From NCBI GenBank assembly GCA_017458005.1, contig JAFTGH010000017.1:1-64000 (forward strand): a stretch of 64,000 bases of DNA. Direction: 5' to 3'. A model generated the notes under the pieces. The model was given only the letters and a program-made list of their open reading frames with translations. It did no database searches and was not told the DNA's origin. The translations under genes were made by a program, and so were the position numbers. This document shows, in pieces, positions 9,103-17,992 of this stretch. Numbering within the stretch: the stretch's first letter is position 1; each line of letters begins with the position of its first letter. This DNA comes from Prevotella sp. Its GTDB lineage: Bacteria; Bacteroidota; Bacteroidia; Bacteroidales; Bacteroidaceae.

Positions 9103-9963
9103 ATGAAAAAACTCTTTTTGTTGGTCGTTTTTTTGATGGCTTTATCGGCTTCAGCACAAGATGTCAGGACGGTGGTGGCAGAGTATGTCTATCATGTCCC
9201 TGAGAACATGTCGTTGGCTGAGGGCAAGAAAACAGCACTAGAGAATGCAAAGATACAGGCTATTGCCGATGCCTATGGCACGATTGTGTCGCAGACAAAT
9301 ACGACAAGGATGGCTAATCGTAACGGAGTCTCGTCAGTGGATTTCCTGTCGATAGGTGGAAGTGATGTGAAAGGCGAATGGATAGAGACCATCGGAGAAC
9401 CAGAATATCAGATTAACTATGAGGGTGAACAACTGATTATCCAAGTCAAAGCGAAAGGAAGAATCCGTGAGTTAATCTCAAACGGAGTGGACTTCAATGC
9501 AAAAGTATTACGCAATGGTACGGGAGACGAGTTCGCATCAGAGAAATTCTATAATGGTGACAATTTCTTTGTCTCTTTCTCATCACCTGTAGCAGGCTAT
9601 GTGGCTATTTATCTAGTGGATATTGGCAACGACGCCATCTGCCTCCTGCCGTATCAACGTCAACAAGAGGGAATCTATGCCGTCAAGGCAAATCAACGCT
9701 ATGTGTTCTTCAGCACAGACGATGCTTCCCCTGTAGAAAAGCCCTTGGTAGACTTGTATAATCTGACTGCTCTCTATCCCGTGGAACAGAACCAGGTATA
9801 TGTTGTATTCTCAACACAGCCCTTTGTGAAAGCCTCCGACAACTTGACGAGGGAACAGTTGCGCCAAATCAAAGGTGACGATTTCCAGAAATGGTTGGCT
9901 AAGTGCCGCAAGCGGGATGTGAATATGACGGTGAAAATGATTCCTATCGCTATCTGGAGATAG
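9103..9963 (+). CDS. Exported LPP20/FlgT-like plus DUF4384 protein
   Basis: A 286-residue protein with signal peptide MKKLFLLVVFLMALSASAQ. Residues about 35-125 (SLAEGKKTALENAKIQAIAD ... LIIQVKAKGRI) resemble the LPP20/FlgT N-terminal fold found in many envelope proteins. Residues about 148-210 (FFVSFSSPVAGYVAIYLVD, then a segment ending YVFFS) match the DUF4384 pattern. DUF4384 is known as a fusion partner or neighbour of caspase domains, which fits the divergent caspase operon 169 bp away. A role as an accessory envelope subunit of that system is inferred. The ATG at 9103 is preferred because the promoter lies just upstream. Confidence 0.7.
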   Translation: MKKLFLLVVFLMALSASAQDVRTVVAEYVYHVPENMSLAEGKKTALENAKIQAIADAYGTIVSQTNTTRMANRNGVSSVDFLSIGGSDVKGEWIETIGEPEYQINYEGEQLIIQVKAKGRIRELISNGVDFNAKVLRNGTGDEFASEKFYNGDNFFVSFSSPVAGYVAIYLVDIGNDAICLLPYQRQQEGIYAVKANQRYVFFSTDDASPVEKPLVDLYNLTALYPVEQNQVYVVFSTQPFVKASDNLTREQLRQIKGDDFQKWLAKCRKRDVNMTVKMIPIAIWR

Positions 9964-9985
9964 TCCTAAAAACTAATGGGGAAAT

Positions 9986-10017
9986 TTTGGTTATTCGGTG
10001 AATAATTCCTAATTTTG
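9986..10017 (+). promoter_or_regulatory. Promoter of the U32-sufE pair
   Basis: TTTG at 9986-9989, 20 bp, then TAATTTTG at 10010-10017, 8 bp upstream of the ATG at 10026. The sequence matches the Bacteroidetes consensus fully. The leader is very short. Confidence 0.7.
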
Positions 10018-10025
10018 CGCCCAGA

Positions 10026-11288
10026 ATGAAAGAAAGTATCAGAGATTTTGAGATTATGGCTCCTGTGGGGTCACACGATTCATTGGCGGCAGCATTGAAA
10101 GCGGGGGCAGGATCGGTGTATTTTGGCGTGGAGCAACTGAACATGCGATCGCACTCAGCCAACCACTTCACCATCGAGGACCTAAGGGAAATTGCCGCTA
10201 CCTGTGAGGAGCATGGCGTGAAGAGTTATCTCACGGTGAATACGATTATCTATGGGGAAGACATCGAACTGATGCATCAGATTATCGATGCTGCCGTCGA
10301 GGCACATATCTCCGCTGTCATCGCCTGCGACATCGCCGTGATGACGTATTGCCGACAGAGAGGGATGGAGGTACACCTCTCTACCCAATTGAATATCTCG
10401 AATATTGAGGCTTTAAAGTTCTACGCCCAGTTTGCCGACGTGGTAGTCCTTGCCCGTGAGTTGAACCTTGATCAGGTCGTCGAGATCTATCAGCAGATAG
10501 AGGAGCAGCATATCTGTGGACCCTCTGGTGAGCAGATCCGTATCGAGATGTTCTGTCATGGTGCTCTCTGTATGGCTGTGAGCGGCAAGTGCTACATGAG
10601 TCTCGATAACACAGGACGCTCTGCCAACCGTGGAGAGTGCATGCAGATTTGTCGTCGCTCCTACATCGTAACGGATCGAGAGACAGGAACAGAATTAGAG
10701 ATAGACAATAAGTATATTATGAGTCCTAAAGACCTGAAGACCATCCGTTTCATCGATCGAATGATGAAGAGTGGTGTGAGAGTCTTCAAGATTGAGGGAC
10801 GAGCCCGAGGTCCAGAATATGTGCTGACCGTGGTGCAATGCTACAAGGAAGCAATACAGGCGGTACTAGACCACACGTTTACAGAAGAGAAGAAAGACGC
10901 ATGGGACGAACGCCTTGCTACTGTCTTCAACCGTGGCTTCTGGGATGGCTACTACCAAGGGCAACGCCTAGGAGAGTGGAACAAGCATTATGGATCGTGC
11001 GCCACAGAACGCAAGCAATATGTGGGAAAAGGAGTGAAATACTTCTCTAAACTTGGTGTTGCAGAATTCACCTGTGAGGCTTGTGAGTTCTCTGTGGGTG
11101 ACAAGATGCTTATTACGGGTCCCACAACAGGTGCGCTTTACGTCACCGTTGATGAGATTCATGATGATGTGCAAGCCGTGCAGACCGCACAGAAAGGCAC
11201 ACGGGTCAGTATCAAAGTACCAGAGAAGGTGCGCCCAAGCGATAAGTTATTCAAGATAATAAAAATAGAAAACGATGGCGACAATTAA
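10026..11288 (+). CDS. Peptidase U32 family protein (TrhP/RlhA-like)
   Basis: A 420-residue U32 protein. The N-terminal TIM-barrel start MAPVGSHDSLAAALKAGAGSVYFG, the middle VHLSTQLNISN and the signature IEMFCHGALCMAVSGKCYMS ... NRGECMQICRRSY are diagnostic; the cysteines in this block are those thought to bind an Fe-S cluster. U32 members known in detail (TrhP, RlhA) hydroxylate tRNA or rRNA bases with prephenate as co-factor source, despite the old peptidase name. The C-terminal domain (about 330-420) fits the YegQ/TrhP branch. Its end overlaps sufE by 14 bp, which links it to Fe-S supply. Exact target RNA is not shown. Confidence 0.85.
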   Translation: MKESIRDFEIMAPVGSHDSLAAALKAGAGSVYFGVEQLNMRSHSANHFTIEDLREIAATCEEHGVKSYLTVNTIIYGEDIELMHQIIDAAVEAHISAVIACDIAVMTYCRQRGMEVHLSTQLNISNIEALKFYAQFADVVVLARELNLDQVVEIYQQIEEQHICGPSGEQIRIEMFCHGALCMAVSGKCYMSLDNTGRSANRGECMQICRRSYIVTDRETGTELEIDNKYIMSPKDLKTIRFIDRMMKSGVRVFKIEGRARGPEYVLTVVQCYKEAIQAVLDHTFTEEKKDAWDERLATVFNRGFWDGYYQGQRLGEWNKHYGSCATERKQYVGKGVKYFSKLGVAEFTCEACEFSVGDKMLITGPTTGALYVTVDEIHDDVQAVQTAQKGTRVSIKVPEKVRPSDKLFKIIKIENDGDN

Positions 11289-11703
11289 TGAGATACAAGA
11301 CGAGATCATCGAGGAGTTTGCTGGTTTTGACGACTGGATGGACAAATATCAGTTGCTGATAGACTTAGGTAACGAGCAGGAGCCTCTAGATGAGAAATAC
11401 AAGATAGAGAGCAACCTGATAGACGGTTGTCAGAGCAGGGTATGGCTGCAAGCCGACTATCATGACGGCATCATCGACTTCACGGCAGAGAGTGATGCCT
11501 TAATCGTGAAAGGTATCGTGGCACTGCTAATCCGTGTGCTTAGCGGGCATACCCCACAGGAGATTCTGGATGCGGACCTTTACTTCATTGAGCAGATTGG
11601 TTTGAAGGAGCATCTATCGCCTACGCGCAGCAATGGACTGCTTGCCATGGTGAAGCAGATGCGGATGTATGCCCTCGCCTTCAAGACAAAAGAGGGTCTT
11701 TAA
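11275..11703 (+). CDS. sufE: SufE family cysteine-desulfurase activator
   Basis: A 142-residue SufE-like protein. The motif IESNLIDGCQSRVWL holds the sulfur-accepting Cys; the later region ALLIRVLSGHTPQEI and LSPTRSNGLLAMV are typical SufE. SufE takes persulfide sulfur from SufS and passes it to the SufBCD scaffold in Fe-S cluster assembly in the cytoplasm. The start lies inside the U32 gene (14 bp overlap), so translation is probably coupled. Its stop shares bases with the stop of the convergent phosphatase gene (TTAA at 11700-11703). Confidence 0.88.
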   Translation: MATINEIQDEIIEEFAGFDDWMDKYQLLIDLGNEQEPLDEKYKIESNLIDGCQSRVWLQADYHDGIIDFTAESDALIVKGIVALLIRVLSGHTPQEILDADLYFIEQIGLKEHLSPTRSNGLLAMVKQMRMYALAFKTKEGL

Positions 11704-12989
11704 GGACACTCGTAACTATCGAGTTTCTTCAGGTAATAGTCTCTGAAGTCACTCCACCGGTAATAAGGGGCAATGTTGGACGCTATGGGCAGCGTTGCCT
11801 CTTTCTCGTTGAGTAATATTTTGAAGAGGACATCTTTATCGGAAGGATCTGTGCGATAGAAAATAAATTGTAGGTTTGCAGCCATGGGAAAGGCACGATA
11901 AGAAATCCAACCTTTTGGTTCTATTTCCTCTAAATCCATCGTCTGGAAACCATAGCCGTCAAGATCCATCAGACAAGTCAGTGGTAGGACCATCGTGTCA
12001 TGTCCATAACGTAAAGTGGCTCCAGGTTTCTCCAGCATGATGCAACTGTCTGCCTCCTCGATGATACGCCTCAACAGATTACGTTGAGTGTAAGGCTCTT
12101 TCCCGCCATTCAACAACGAGGGACCGTAGTTAATATACCACCAGGCGTTCTCCTTCTGCCAGATACGATAAAGTTCCTCGGCAGTAAAGAGGTCTATCAG
12201 ATGGAGGCTATCGGCAAGGTGGGTATTCTGTTGGATAGAGGCAACCTTAAAGAGATAGTAATTCAAGGTTCCGTCATCCACATATTGGCGTACGTATGCG
12301 CTATCGTTGAAAAGGCATCCCATCAGTCGCTCATTATGTTCTCGCTTTTGCGTAAAAGCCATATATGCCTGTTGGGCGGCATAGGTCATCATACTATCAC
12401 GCAACTGCTTGTCCTGATAATTCATATACCACATGTCATGTTGAGAGGCATCCATCCGAATCTGTAGTTCCGGATTGAGCGCTGCCATCTGTTGGATTGC
12501 CGCTCCCATAGAAAGGATACATCGTATCTTTGTCGTACTACGGACATCCACATTCGCTGTCCCCTCAAACACCTCAGGGAAATGCTCCATCATACGACGG
12601 ATGATATGCTGATGTTGCTGATGCCCTAATGCTGTCAGTTCTCCAAAACGCCCCTGCACATCCTCTCTGGCGATAAGTAGTTGGCGCAACGCATCCTTCC
12701 CCAATGGTGTCAATTTCCCCATCGTGTCAGCCTTGCTGAGGATATCCACAGGAATATTATAGGCTTTCACCTGACTCAGATAGCGGGAGCCATGTCGCCC
12801 GTAATGGCTGATATAGAAAGGGTGTTTCCCCTCAGGAGCCTTAGTATATTGATAGGTCTCACTATCTGGATAGATGCAATAGTTATTGGCGGCAAGGTGT
12901 GGATTCCTCGCAATCTCCTCAAAGACGTCCTGTGCATAGGACGCATTGATCAGGCAGGAGAGGATTATGATAACTATTGAACGCGACAT
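11700..12989 (-). CDS. Secreted histidine acid phosphatase, copy 3 of 3
   Basis: A 429-residue branch-2 histidine phosphatase with a signal peptide (SIVIIILSCLINASYAQ). The catalytic RHG motif is SHYGRHGSRY with His66; the second, acid-bearing motif is RYGHDTMVLPL, so this copy has His-Asp. Similarity to the Bacteroidetes MINPP/phytase-like enzymes suggests release of phosphate from inositol phosphates or similar esters in the periplasm or outside the cell. It is the last gene of a three-paralogue operon, 9 bp after copy 2. The ATG is followed directly by the export segment. Confidence 0.82.
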   Translation of the reverse strand: MSRSIVIIILSCLINASYAQDVFEEIARNPHLAANNYCIYPDSETYQYTKAPEGKHPFYISHYGRHGSRYLSQVKAYNIPVDILSKADTMGKLTPLGKDALRQLLIAREDVQGRFGELTALGHQQHQHIIRRMMEHFPEVFEGTANVDVRSTTKIRCILSMGAAIQQMAALNPELQIRMDASQHDMWYMNYQDKQLRDSMMTYAAQQAYMAFTQKREHNERLMGCLFNDSAYVRQYVDDGTLNYYLFKVASIQQNTHLADSLHLIDLFTAEELYRIWQKENAWWYINYGPSLLNGGKEPYTQRNLLRRIIEEADSCIMLEKPGATLRYGHDTMVLPLTCLMDLDGYGFQTMDLEEIEPKGWISYRAFPMAANLQFIFYRTDPSDKDVLFKILLNEKEATLPIASNIAPYYRWSDFRDYYLKKLDSYECP

Positions 12990-12998
12990 AAGTTAATA

Positions 12999-14321
12999 CT
13001 AGTTACTTTTTTCGTAATTCTCTATCTTATCCAGATAATATTGGCGTACATCGCGCCATTTATAATAGGGTGCCGTCTCACTCTTAATAGGAAGGGTCGC
13101 CTCCTCCTCGTTCAGTAACACCTTGACAAGGACATCCCTATCGGAAGGACTCTCGCGATAGAAGACAAACTGCAGGTTTGAGGCCATGGGGAATACCAGA
13201 CACGCCCACCAGCCGTGCTCCTCCAGTTCCTCCAAGTCGTAAGTCTGATAACCAAAATGATTCAGTTCCAACAGACAGGTCAATGGCAACAGTATCGTCT
13301 CATGTCCAAAACGTAACTGTACACCAGGTTTCCTCAATTGCAGACAACTGTCAGCCTCTTCTATGATACGCCTCAACAGATAACGCTGGGTGAAAGGCTG
13401 TTTTCCGCCATTTAGCAACGAGGGACCATACATAAAATACCACCATGCATTCTCTTTCTGCCAGAACTGGTGGATATCCTCATAGGAAAACAGATCAAGG
13501 AAGTCAACGAGGTTGCCCATTCTCGTGTTCTGCTGAATCAACGCAGACTTTAAAAGGTAGTAGTTCAACCACACCTCGTCTACCTGTTCTTTCACATAGA
13601 CAGAGTCGTTAAACAACAACGCCATCAGTCGAGGATTATGCTCCCGATTACTGCAATAGGCATCATACACCTTTTTCGTGGCAGGAGTCATCATACTGTC
13701 TCTCAAGTTCTTGTCCTGATGGTTCAAATACCACATGTCATGCGTCGAGGCATCCATGCGAACTTGCAACTTGGGATTCCTTGACACCATTCCCTGGATA
13801 GCAGATCCCATGGAGAGTATGCAGCGGTTGACAGTCGTACTTTTGGCATCGATATGTGCTTTCCCCTCAAAGACATCAGGAAAACGTATCATCATTCGAC
13901 GAGCGATACCTCGGTGCTGCTGCTTGCCTAAGTCTGTGAGGTCTCCCCATCGTCCCTCGCAGTCCTGCAGGATCTGCTCCAACTGGCTTTTCACATTCTT
14001 TCCCATAGGAGTTAGTTTTCCTAGAGAGTCTGCTTTCTGCAGCATTTTATAGGGGATATCATAGCCCTTGCGGTTGCTCAGATAACGAGAGCCATGTCGA
14101 CCGTAATGACTGATATAGAAAGGGCGCTTACCTATAGGTGGAGGCGTCTGCTTGATTAGCAGCGTGTCAGGATAGATGCAATAGTTACTTGCAGAGAAGC
14201 GGCGGTCCTTACTGATTCGCTCGAAAGCCAGTCGAGACTGCGCATACCCTCCCGTTGCCATACCAGCAAGCATGACTACTATAAGCAACAGGGCGTATCT
14301 CACTTCAATCTTGGTAGGCAT
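12999..14321 (-). CDS. Secreted histidine acid phosphatase, copy 2 of 3
   Basis: A 440-residue paralogue. The hydrophobic signal segment is at about residues 9-28 (ending GGYAQ). The RHG motif is SHYGRHGSRY with His76, and the second motif is RFGHETILLPL, so the acid is Glu rather than the Asp of copy 3. MINPP-type enzymes are known to use Glu in the equivalent motif. It starts 17 bp inside copy 1, so translation is probably coupled. The middle region (NPKLQVRMDASTHDMWYLN) is nearly identical to the one in copy 3, which marks a tandem duplication. Confidence 0.82.
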   Translation of the reverse strand: MPTKIEVRYALLLIVVMLAGMATGGYAQSRLAFERISKDRRFSASNYCIYPDTLLIKQTPPPIGKRPFYISHYGRHGSRYLSNRKGYDIPYKMLQKADSLGKLTPMGKNVKSQLEQILQDCEGRWGDLTDLGKQQHRGIARRMMIRFPDVFEGKAHIDAKSTTVNRCILSMGSAIQGMVSRNPKLQVRMDASTHDMWYLNHQDKNLRDSMMTPATKKVYDAYCSNREHNPRLMALLFNDSVYVKEQVDEVWLNYYLLKSALIQQNTRMGNLVDFLDLFSYEDIHQFWQKENAWWYFMYGPSLLNGGKQPFTQRYLLRRIIEEADSCLQLRKPGVQLRFGHETILLPLTCLLELNHFGYQTYDLEELEEHGWWACLVFPMASNLQFVFYRESPSDRDVLVKVLLNEEEATLPIKSETAPYYKWRDVRQYYLDKIENYEKSN

Positions 14322-15591
14322 CGAGTTTCTTTAGATAATAGTCACGTACATCACTCCATTTATAATAGGGCTCCTCCTTTGTCTTCACGGGCAATGTCAC
14401 CTCATTCTCATTCAGCAACACTTTCACCAGGACGTCCTTGTCTTGCGGATTGCTTCTATAGAAAATGAACTGGATATTGGCTGCCATGGGGAATATTCTG
14501 AAATTCACCCAGCCTTTACGCTCTAACGACTCTAGGTTATCGGTCTGAAGACCATAGCCGTTGAGTTCCAAGAGACAGGTCAGAGGCAGTACCATCGTCT
14601 CATGCCCATAACGAAGGGTAGCACCAGGATGTTCCTGTTGCAGACAACTATCGGCCTCCTCTATGATACGCCGTAGCAAGTTACGCTGGCTATAGGGCTG
14701 GGTAGCACCGTTGGGGGTATAGAAACCATAATTAATATACCATGCGATATTACTCACCTTCCAATAGTCATATACCTCCTCGTCAGAGAATAGGTCATAG
14801 AGAGTCAACTTCTTGCGCGACTCCGTGTTCTGGACATTTGACGCCAAGTCAAAGAGCCCTCTTGCCAATTGTCGGGCATCTACCTGTTCACGGACATAGT
14901 CCATATCATTGAACAGTTTCGCCATTAAGGATTGGCTATGGTCGTATTTCTTAGCATACGACTCTAGCCTCGCCTTGATAACGGTATCCATCTTCTGGTC
15001 GTTCAGTTTCTTGTCATGGAGATTCATGTAATACATGTCATGATAAGAGGCGTCATGACGGACATGTAGACTGGGATTCAGCATCATCAGTTGCATCAAG
15101 GCATTCTCCATAGAGAGAATGCAACGGATCACCACCGTGCTCTTGGCATCAAGGTAGACATTACCCGCAAAGACCTCTGGGAAACGCTCATACATCCGTT
15201 TGGCGATCTCCCTGTGCTGCTTGGCTCCTAACGGAGTGAGTTCACCCCAACGGGAGTCTGCCTCATCACTTAATATACCCACCCGTCGCAACACATCTTG
15301 CCCCAGTGGAGTGAGTTTCCCTAGCGAGTCTGCTTTAGCAAGTGTGTGATAAGGAACGGTATATGCCTTTTTCTCTATCAAAAAGCGAGAGCCATGACGA
15401 CCATAATGGCTAATATAAAAGGGAGTCTTCCCACCAGGGGCAGGAGTCAATTGTGACTGCTTAGGACCCGGATAGGCAAGATGGTTGGATGCCGAGTTAT
15501 GAATATCTTTCAGTATTTCCTCTTGCGCGGTCTGTGCGTAGAGCCCCGCAGAGACACATAAAAGAGTAATCGTTATTATTAGTTGCCTCAT
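14305..15591 (-). CDS. Secreted histidine acid phosphatase, copy 1 of 3
   Basis: A 428-residue paralogue and the first gene of the operon. The ATG at 15591 begins a signal peptide (MRQLIITITLLCVSAGLYAQ); the frame is open to 15690, but the extension is not a signal sequence and would cover the promoter at 15616-15623. The RHG motif is SHYGRHGSRF with His66, and the second motif is RYGHETMVLPL with Glu. Function as in the other two copies: acid phosphatase or phytase-like activity. It is the most divergent of the three in the N-terminal and middle parts. Confidence 0.82.
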   Translation of the reverse strand: MRQLIITITLLCVSAGLYAQTAQEEILKDIHNSASNHLAYPGPKQSQLTPAPGGKTPFYISHYGRHGSRFLIEKKAYTVPYHTLAKADSLGKLTPLGQDVLRRVGILSDEADSRWGELTPLGAKQHREIAKRMYERFPEVFAGNVYLDAKSTVVIRCILSMENALMQLMMLNPSLHVRHDASYHDMYYMNLHDKKLNDQKMDTVIKARLESYAKKYDHSQSLMAKLFNDMDYVREQVDARQLARGLFDLASNVQNTESRKKLTLYDLFSDEEVYDYWKVSNIAWYINYGFYTPNGATQPYSQRNLLRRIIEEADSCLQQEHPGATLRYGHETMVLPLTCLLELNGYGLQTDNLESLERKGWVNFRIFPMAANIQFIFYRSNPQDKDVLVKVLLNENEVTLPVKTKEEPYYKWSDVRDYYLKKLDAYQD

Positions 15592-15615
15592 GAGTAATTT
15601 ATGCCTTACAATCTG

Positions 15616-15623
15616 CAAAGATA
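15616..15623 (-). promoter_or_regulatory. -7 element of the phosphatase operon
   Basis: Minus-strand TATCTTTG, 24 bp upstream of the ATG at 15591. No good -33 element is seen. It supports the shorter start of the first phosphatase. Confidence 0.55.
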
Positions 15624-15672
15624 AGCAATTTTTTTGACATTCGTGCGAAAAGAGAAGAAAATTCCATTTTCT

Positions 15673-15783
15673 ATTTGGTTTTCTTCTCACTTATTCGTAC
15701 CTTTGATACTTCGTCTCGAAAGTACTCTCGCTCAAGAAAACTCAAATAATATTTGGTTTTCTTCTCACTTATTCGTACCTTTG
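15673..15783 (+). promoter_or_regulatory. Tandem duplicated promoter
   Basis: A 33-bp sequence occurs twice without mismatch at 15673-15705 and 15751-15783 (78 bp apart). Each copy contains a whole consensus promoter: TTTG (15674-15677; 15752-15755), 20 bp, then TACCTTTG (15698-15705; 15776-15783). The second copy ends 21 bp before the ATG at 15805. The frame is open across both copies because 78 is a multiple of three. Confidence 0.75.
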
Positions 15784-15804
15784 CCATTGGAACAAAAAGA
15801 AAGA

Positions 15805-16455
15805 ATGATGGCAAAGTATCAGCAATGGCAAGATGATGACTGGCTCCTTGTGATGCAACTGTATCTCATGAGACCTGTAGGGGTGAAACCAATGTATAGC
15901 AAAGCAATGGTCGATCTTAGCATGGAACTGCATATTGCCCCACAGATTTTGTTTAACAAGATGTGTGAGATTGCCAATCTGGAGACTCCACGCATCGAGC
16001 GCATCTGGCAGGAATACGGTAAGAACCCACGCAGGCTGAAACGCGCGGTGGGGCTGCTACGCCAGATGAAAGGCTTTGGCAGCAATGACCTGTTTTATGA
16101 AGGTGTGGACATACAAGAGACCTTTGAGGGCGATTTCCGTCCAGTCAGTGACAATAGTCCTATTACCCCTGTTATGTTGATTCTGATACTCGACCTGTAT
16201 TTCCGCCTGACCCCTATTACCATGGTGCCGGAGACTCCAGAGATACAGCAACTGAGCCGATTGATAAAGATTCCCGCCCGCGAGATAGCCGATATCATGG
16301 ATATCTTCCAGCACTGCGACCCCTACCTCCATCGCAAGGATGTGATGTTCAGTCCTCTCTTCCCTGCCTGCCAGACGATATGGCAGCGATACGGCAATAG
16401 TGATACGGAGCAACTTGCCTCCTATGCCAATCAGTTAAAAGAATACTTCAAATAA
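15805..16455 (+). CDS. Conserved hypothetical protein upstream of rpoN
   Basis: A 216-residue, mostly helical cytoplasmic protein of unknown function. It begins MMAKYQQWQDDDWLLVMQLY; no signal peptide or membrane segment is seen. The frame is open upstream to 15634, but this extension only translates the duplicated promoter (IWFSSHLFVP twice), so the ATG at 15805 (or 15808) is chosen. It lies 40 bp before rpoN, which has its own promoter. No catalytic motif was recognised. Confidence 0.7.
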   Translation: MMAKYQQWQDDDWLLVMQLYLMRPVGVKPMYSKAMVDLSMELHIAPQILFNKMCEIANLETPRIERIWQEYGKNPRRLKRAVGLLRQMKGFGSNDLFYEGVDIQETFEGDFRPVSDNSPITPVMLILILDLYFRLTPITMVPETPEIQQLSRLIKIPAREIADIMDIFQHCDPYLHRKDVMFSPLFPACQTIWQRYGNSDTEQLASYANQLKEYFK

Positions 16456-16487
16456 TTGTCGTAATCCTAGATTATTTTGTAATTTTG
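16456..16487 (+). promoter_or_regulatory. rpoN promoter
   Basis: TTG at 16456-16458, 21 bp, then TAATTTTG at 16480-16487. The ATG at 16496 follows after 8 bp, giving a very short leader. The TTG starts at the base right after the stop of the preceding gene. Confidence 0.6.
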
Positions 16488-16495
16488 CAGTCGGT

Positions 16496-17992
16496 ATGGC
16501 GCAGGAACAGATACAAGAACAGCAACAGACCCTGGCGTTGAAACAGACACAGAGTATTACGCAGCAACAGTTGTTGCAGGCGCAACTCATAGAACTGCCC
16601 ATTACCCAACTGCTGGAGCGTGTCAATGCCGAAATGGACGACAACCCCGCACTGGAGCAGAAGGCGGAGGACCCCGACTACTCTGAATACCCCGATTACT
16701 CCGAGAATTCCGAGACCTCTGACAACACCAATGACTTCGAGCAGGAGGAACGCCAGTCGGCGCTGGATGCCGCGTTGGAGAGTATCGGCAGAGACGATGA
16801 GGAACTACCTGTTTACCAAGGCGGACAGGCATACCATGAGGAACGCGAGGAGATGGTCTATGGCGAGAGTCTGTCGTTCTACGACCAGTTGAAAGAGCAG
16901 ATGGGAGTCCTTGAGATGGATGACCGCCAACGAGATATCATGGAATATCTTATAGGGTCACTGGATGAGGACGGATTGCTTCGTAAGTCACTCGACAGTA
17001 TCAGTGATGAACTTGCCATCTACCATGCAGTCGATGCCACCCCACAAGAGATAGAACAGGTGCTACGGCGCTTACAAGAGTTTGACCCCGCAGGTATTGG
17101 AGGCCGCTCCTTACAGGAATGCCTGTTACTGCAAATCCACCGACGGGAGCCCTCTCATCTTCGTAGTCTGATGGAGCGGGTTGTCGAAGACTTCTTCGAG
17201 GCTTTTACCAAAAAGCACTGGCAGAAGATCCAGCAGTCACTACAACTGAACGACTTGCAGACAGAGACACTGATGGGAGAGTTACGGAAACTCAACCCCA
17301 AACCAGGCGCTTCCTTGGGAGAAACGATGGGACGCTCCCTACAACAGATTACTCCCGATTTCATCATCGACACGCAAGACGATGGAACCGTCACTTTCCA
17401 GTTGAACACCTCAGAGTTACCGGAACTTCATGTCTCACAGTCATTTACGGATACCCTTCGTGAATATCAGGACAACAAAGAGAATATGAGCCGCCAGATG
17501 AAGGAGGCATTGCTCTATACCAAGAAGAAGGTGGATGCCGCCCAAGGGTTTATCGAGGCGATACGGGTGCGTCGGCAGACTCTCACTACTACGATGAGAG
17601 CCATCATCCAGTGGCAACATCGATATTTTGAGGAAGGCGACGAGTCTTTGCTACGCCCTATGATCCTGAGGGATATCGCAGAGAAAACAGGACTTGACCT
17701 CAGCACCATCTCACGTGTCAGCAACTCAAAATACGCACAAACTCGTTGGGGCACTTTTCCCCTGCGCCATTTCTTTAGTGACAGTTATGTCACAGCGGCA
17801 GGTGAGGAACTCTCCACCAGAGAGATCAAGTCTACCCTGCAGGATATCATCCATACGGAAGACAAACAGCATCCGCTCAGTGATGAGGCGCTGGGAAAAC
17901 TGCTCGCAGAGAAAGGCTACCCCATCGCCCGACGTACCGTGGCGAAATATCGTGAACAATTAGGAATACCCATCGCAAGATTAAGGAAATGA
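16496..17992 (+). CDS. rpoN: RNA polymerase sigma-54 factor
   Basis: A 498-residue RpoN. The N-terminal region I is Gln/Leu-rich (ALKQTQSITQQQLLQAQLIEL) and binds core and activators. An acidic linker follows (about 45-100, with a small DYSEYPDYSE repeat). The core-binding domain is at about 120-300. The C-terminal RpoN box ARRTVAKYRE, which reads the -24 promoter element, is intact. It directs transcription that needs AAA+ enhancer-binding proteins; none is encoded in this window. The next gene overlaps by 4 bp. Confidence 0.93.
   Translation: MAQEQIQEQQQTLALKQTQSITQQQLLQAQLIELPITQLLERVNAEMDDNPALEQKAEDPDYSEYPDYSENSETSDNTNDFEQEERQSALDAALESIGRDDEELPVYQGGQAYHEEREEMVYGESLSFYDQLKEQMGVLEMDDRQRDIMEYLIGSLDEDGLLRKSLDSISDELAIYHAVDATPQEIEQVLRRLQEFDPAGIGGRSLQECLLLQIHRREPSHLRSLMERVVEDFFEAFTKKHWQKIQQSLQLNDLQTETLMGELRKLNPKPGASLGETMGRSLQQITPDFIIDTQDDGTVTFQLNTSELPELHVSQSFTDTLREYQDNKENMSRQMKEALLYTKKKVDAAQGFIEAIRVRRQTLTTTMRAIIQWQHRYFEEGDESLLRPMILRDIAEKTGLDLSTISRVSNSKYAQTRWGTFPLRHFFSDSYVTAAGEELSTREIKSTLQDIIHTEDKQHPLSDEALGKLLAEKGYPIARRTVAKYREQLGIPIARLRK

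Noticed and set aside
15634-15804. 57-residue N-terminal extension of the protein before rpoN, with a repeated IWFSSHLFVP
   Set aside because: The repeat is only the translation of a duplicated promoter; 78 bp happens to keep the frame.
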